A DNA stretch of 5,196 nt from an uncultured Micavibrio sp. (GTDB taxonomy: Bacteria; Pseudomonadota; Alphaproteobacteria; Micavibrionales; UBA1664): positions 1-5,196 of the forward strand of contig CALBME010000200.1 in NCBI GenBank assembly GCA_937896295.1, read 5' to 3'. Shown in pieces: positions 3,703 to 5,196 of this stretch. Both the position numbers and the translations under genes were made by a program. The notes beneath the pieces are model-generated. The model was not told the origin of the DNA and made no database searches. It worked only from the letters and a program-made list of their open reading frames with translations. Numbering within the stretch: the stretch's first letter is position 1; every line of letters starts with the position of its first letter.

Positions 3703-5196
3703 TTATTTCACTTCAGGCTGGATTTCGAACTGGTGGAACGGCACCGGCGACGGCAGCGTCCATTCCAGCGTCATGACGTTGGGCTGGACGTTCCAGTAAT
3801 TGGCGCCCACGCGGCGGCCCGCCACCAGCGTGTAAATCGCCAGGAACACGAACCAGATGGTCGCAGCGCCCGAGATGTACGAACCGATGGACGACATGAA
3901 GTTCCACCCATGCAGGCCCCAGTCGATCGGCGAGACATAGGCGCTGTTGGTGAAGTGCTGCCACATTTCATGGAACATGAACTTGGTGCGCTCGATCCAG
4001 GACGTCTCGGCCCATGCTGTGCCATTGATCGCCGGCAACGGGGCCGGGTAATCGACGTAACGGCGCGGCATGCCCGACAGCCCTGCGAAGTGCTGGGGGA
4101 AGAACGTCACGTTGACGCCGATGAAGGTCAGCCAGAAATGCACCTTGCCGGCCCATTCCGGATACTGGCGGCCCGACATTTTGCCGATCCAGTAATAGAA
4201 ACCGGCGAACAGCGCGAAGACAGCGCCGAGCGAGAGCACGTAGTGGAAGTGCGCCACGACGTAATACGTGTCGTGCAGCGCCGTATCCATACCGGCATTG
4301 GCAAGGACAACGCCGGTCACACCGCCGACGGTGAACAGGAAGATGAAGCCGATCGCCCACAGCATCGGGGTCTTGAACTCGATCGAACCGCCCCACATCG
4401 TGGCGATCCACGAAAAGATCTTGATGCCGGTCGGCACCGCGATGATCAGGGTCGCCGCCGTGAAATAGGCGCGCGTATCAAGGCTGATGCCGGTCGTATA
4501 CATGTGGTGCGCCCACACGATGAAGCCGACAAAACCGATCGCCACCATGGCGTAAGCCATGCCCAGATAGCCGAAGATCGGCTTTTTGGAGAAGGTGGCG
4601 ACAATCTGGCTGATGATGCCGAAGGCCGGCAAAATCATGATGTACACTTCCGGGTGACCGAAGAACCAGAACAGGTGCTGGAACAGGATCGGATCACCGC
4701 CGCCGGCCGGGTTGAAGAACGCCGTGCCGAAATTACGGTCGGTCAGAAGCATGGTGATGGCGCCGCCAAGGACAGGAACCGAAAGCACCAGCAGGAACGC
4801 CGTGATCAGCATGCCCCAGATGAACAGCGGCATTTTGTGCATGGTCATGCCCGGTGCGCGCATGTTGAAGATGGTGGTGATGAAGTTAAGCGCGCCCAGA
4901 ATGGACGACGCGCCCGCAAGGTGCAGGGCAAAGATCGCCATGTCCACCGACGAACCGGGATGCCCCGTGATCGATGACAGCGGCGGATACACCGTCCAGC
5001 CTGTCCCTGCGCCCGAACCGACAAACGCAGAACCCAGCAGCAGAAGGAAAGCCGGCACCAGAAGCCAGAACGACACGTTGTTCAGGCGCGGGAACGCCAT
5101 GTCGGGCGCACCGATCATCAGCGGGATGAACCAGTTGCCGAAGCCGCCGATCAGACCCGGCATGACCACGAAGAACACCATGATCAGGCCGTGCGC
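3703..5196 (-). CDS. ctaD: Cytochrome c oxidase subunit I, aa3 type (N-terminus outside window)
   Basis: This is the catalytic subunit of the terminal oxidase: it reduces O2 to water at the haem a3-CuB centre and pumps protons across the inner membrane. 497 residues are visible; roughly the first 50-60 are missing, and the frame is open to the edge. Numbering from the first visible residue, His2 (AHG) is a low-spin haem a ligand. The D-channel motif is Asn21/Asp32/Asn39 (GNWFIPLMIGAPD). His181-Pro-Glu183-Val-Tyr185 supplies a CuB ligand, the gating Glu and the cross-linked Tyr. His230/His231 are CuB ligands and Lys259 (TGIK) is in the K-channel. His316 and His318 (HFH) bind haem a3 and haem a, and Arg378/Arg379 (GMPRRY) contact the propionates. 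Spacings agree with Rhodobacter subunit I, making this a fully equipped A1-type oxidase. The C-terminus EWTLPSPVPFHQFE is typical. A terminator follows the stop. Confidence 0.98.
   Translation of the reverse strand, partial: AHGLIMVFFVVMPGLIGGFGNWFIPLMIGAPDMAFPRLNNVSFWLLVPAFLLLLGSAFVGSGAGTGWTVYPPLSSITGHPGSSVDMAIFALHLAGASSILGALNFITTIFNMRAPGMTMHKMPLFIWGMLITAFLLVLSVPVLGGAITMLLTDRNFGTAFFNPAGGGDPILFQHLFWFFGHPEVYIMILPAFGIISQIVATFSKKPIFGYLGMAYAMVAIGFVGFIVWAHHMYTTGISLDTRAYFTAATLIIAVPTGIKIFSWIATMWGGSIEFKTPMLWAIGFIFLFTVGGVTGVVLANAGMDTALHDTYYVVAHFHYVLSLGAVFALFAGFYYWIGKMSGRQYPEWAGKVHFWLTFIGVNVTFFPQHFAGLSGMPRRYVDYPAPLPAINGTAWAETSWIERTKFMFHEMWQHFTNSAYVSPIDWGLHGWNFMSSIGSYISGAATIWFVFLAIYTLVAGRRVGANYWNVQPNVMTLEWTLPSPVPFHQFEIQPEVK

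Noticed and set aside
3733..4977. Long plus-strand open frame of 414 codons opposite ctaD
   Set aside because: It is antisense to a fully conserved ctaD, its product is Arg/His/Asp-rich with no fold signature, and it is explained by GC-rich codon usage of the real gene.

Overview
The window holds part of an aa3-type (haem A, copper) cytochrome c oxidase gene cluster, and every recognisable gene lies on the minus strand. The order ctaD, ctaB, small coxF-like gene, ctaG, ctaE is typical of Alphaproteobacteria. The CtaD and CtaG sequences carry the alphaproteobacterial, mitochondria-like signatures, and base composition is moderately GC-rich by eye. I cannot place the organism below class level.

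In the direction of transcription (high to low coordinates) the layout is as follows. At 5196-3703 is ctaD (subunit I), missing its N-terminus beyond the window edge. A strong intrinsic terminator follows at 3648-3674. At 3541-2780 is a predicted 8-stranded outer-membrane beta-barrel protein with its own likely promoter and a tandem 11-bp repeat in front. A second terminator lies at 2723-2750. At 2697-1786 is ctaB (haem O synthase), then a 41-residue single-span coxF-like protein (1774-1649). Next is a YdfG-type short-chain dehydrogenase (1652-888), which overlaps its neighbour by four bases at each end, then ctaG (891-331), the CuB-insertion factor. A 177-base non-coding gap follows (330-154), then the first 51 codons of ctaE (subunit III), which runs off the left edge.

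The cox genes work together. CtaD carries haem a, haem a3 and CuB. CtaB makes haem O, the precursor of haem A. CtaG delivers copper to the CuB site of CtaD in the membrane. CtaE is the third core subunit. Heme A synthase (ctaA) and subunit II (ctaC) are not in this window.

Three things depart from the usual arrangement. The outer-membrane protein gene, with its own promoter and terminator, sits between ctaD and ctaB. The dehydrogenase is translationally nested between the coxF-like gene and ctaG. The ctaG-ctaE gap can fold, on the minus strand, into a closed multi-branch RNA whose first base falls where a predicted extended -10 promoter would start transcription. This candidate ctaE leader RNA is the most interesting signal in the window. 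No gap exceeds 300 bases, and I see no tRNA, rRNA, CRISPR array, insertion sequence or plus-strand gene.
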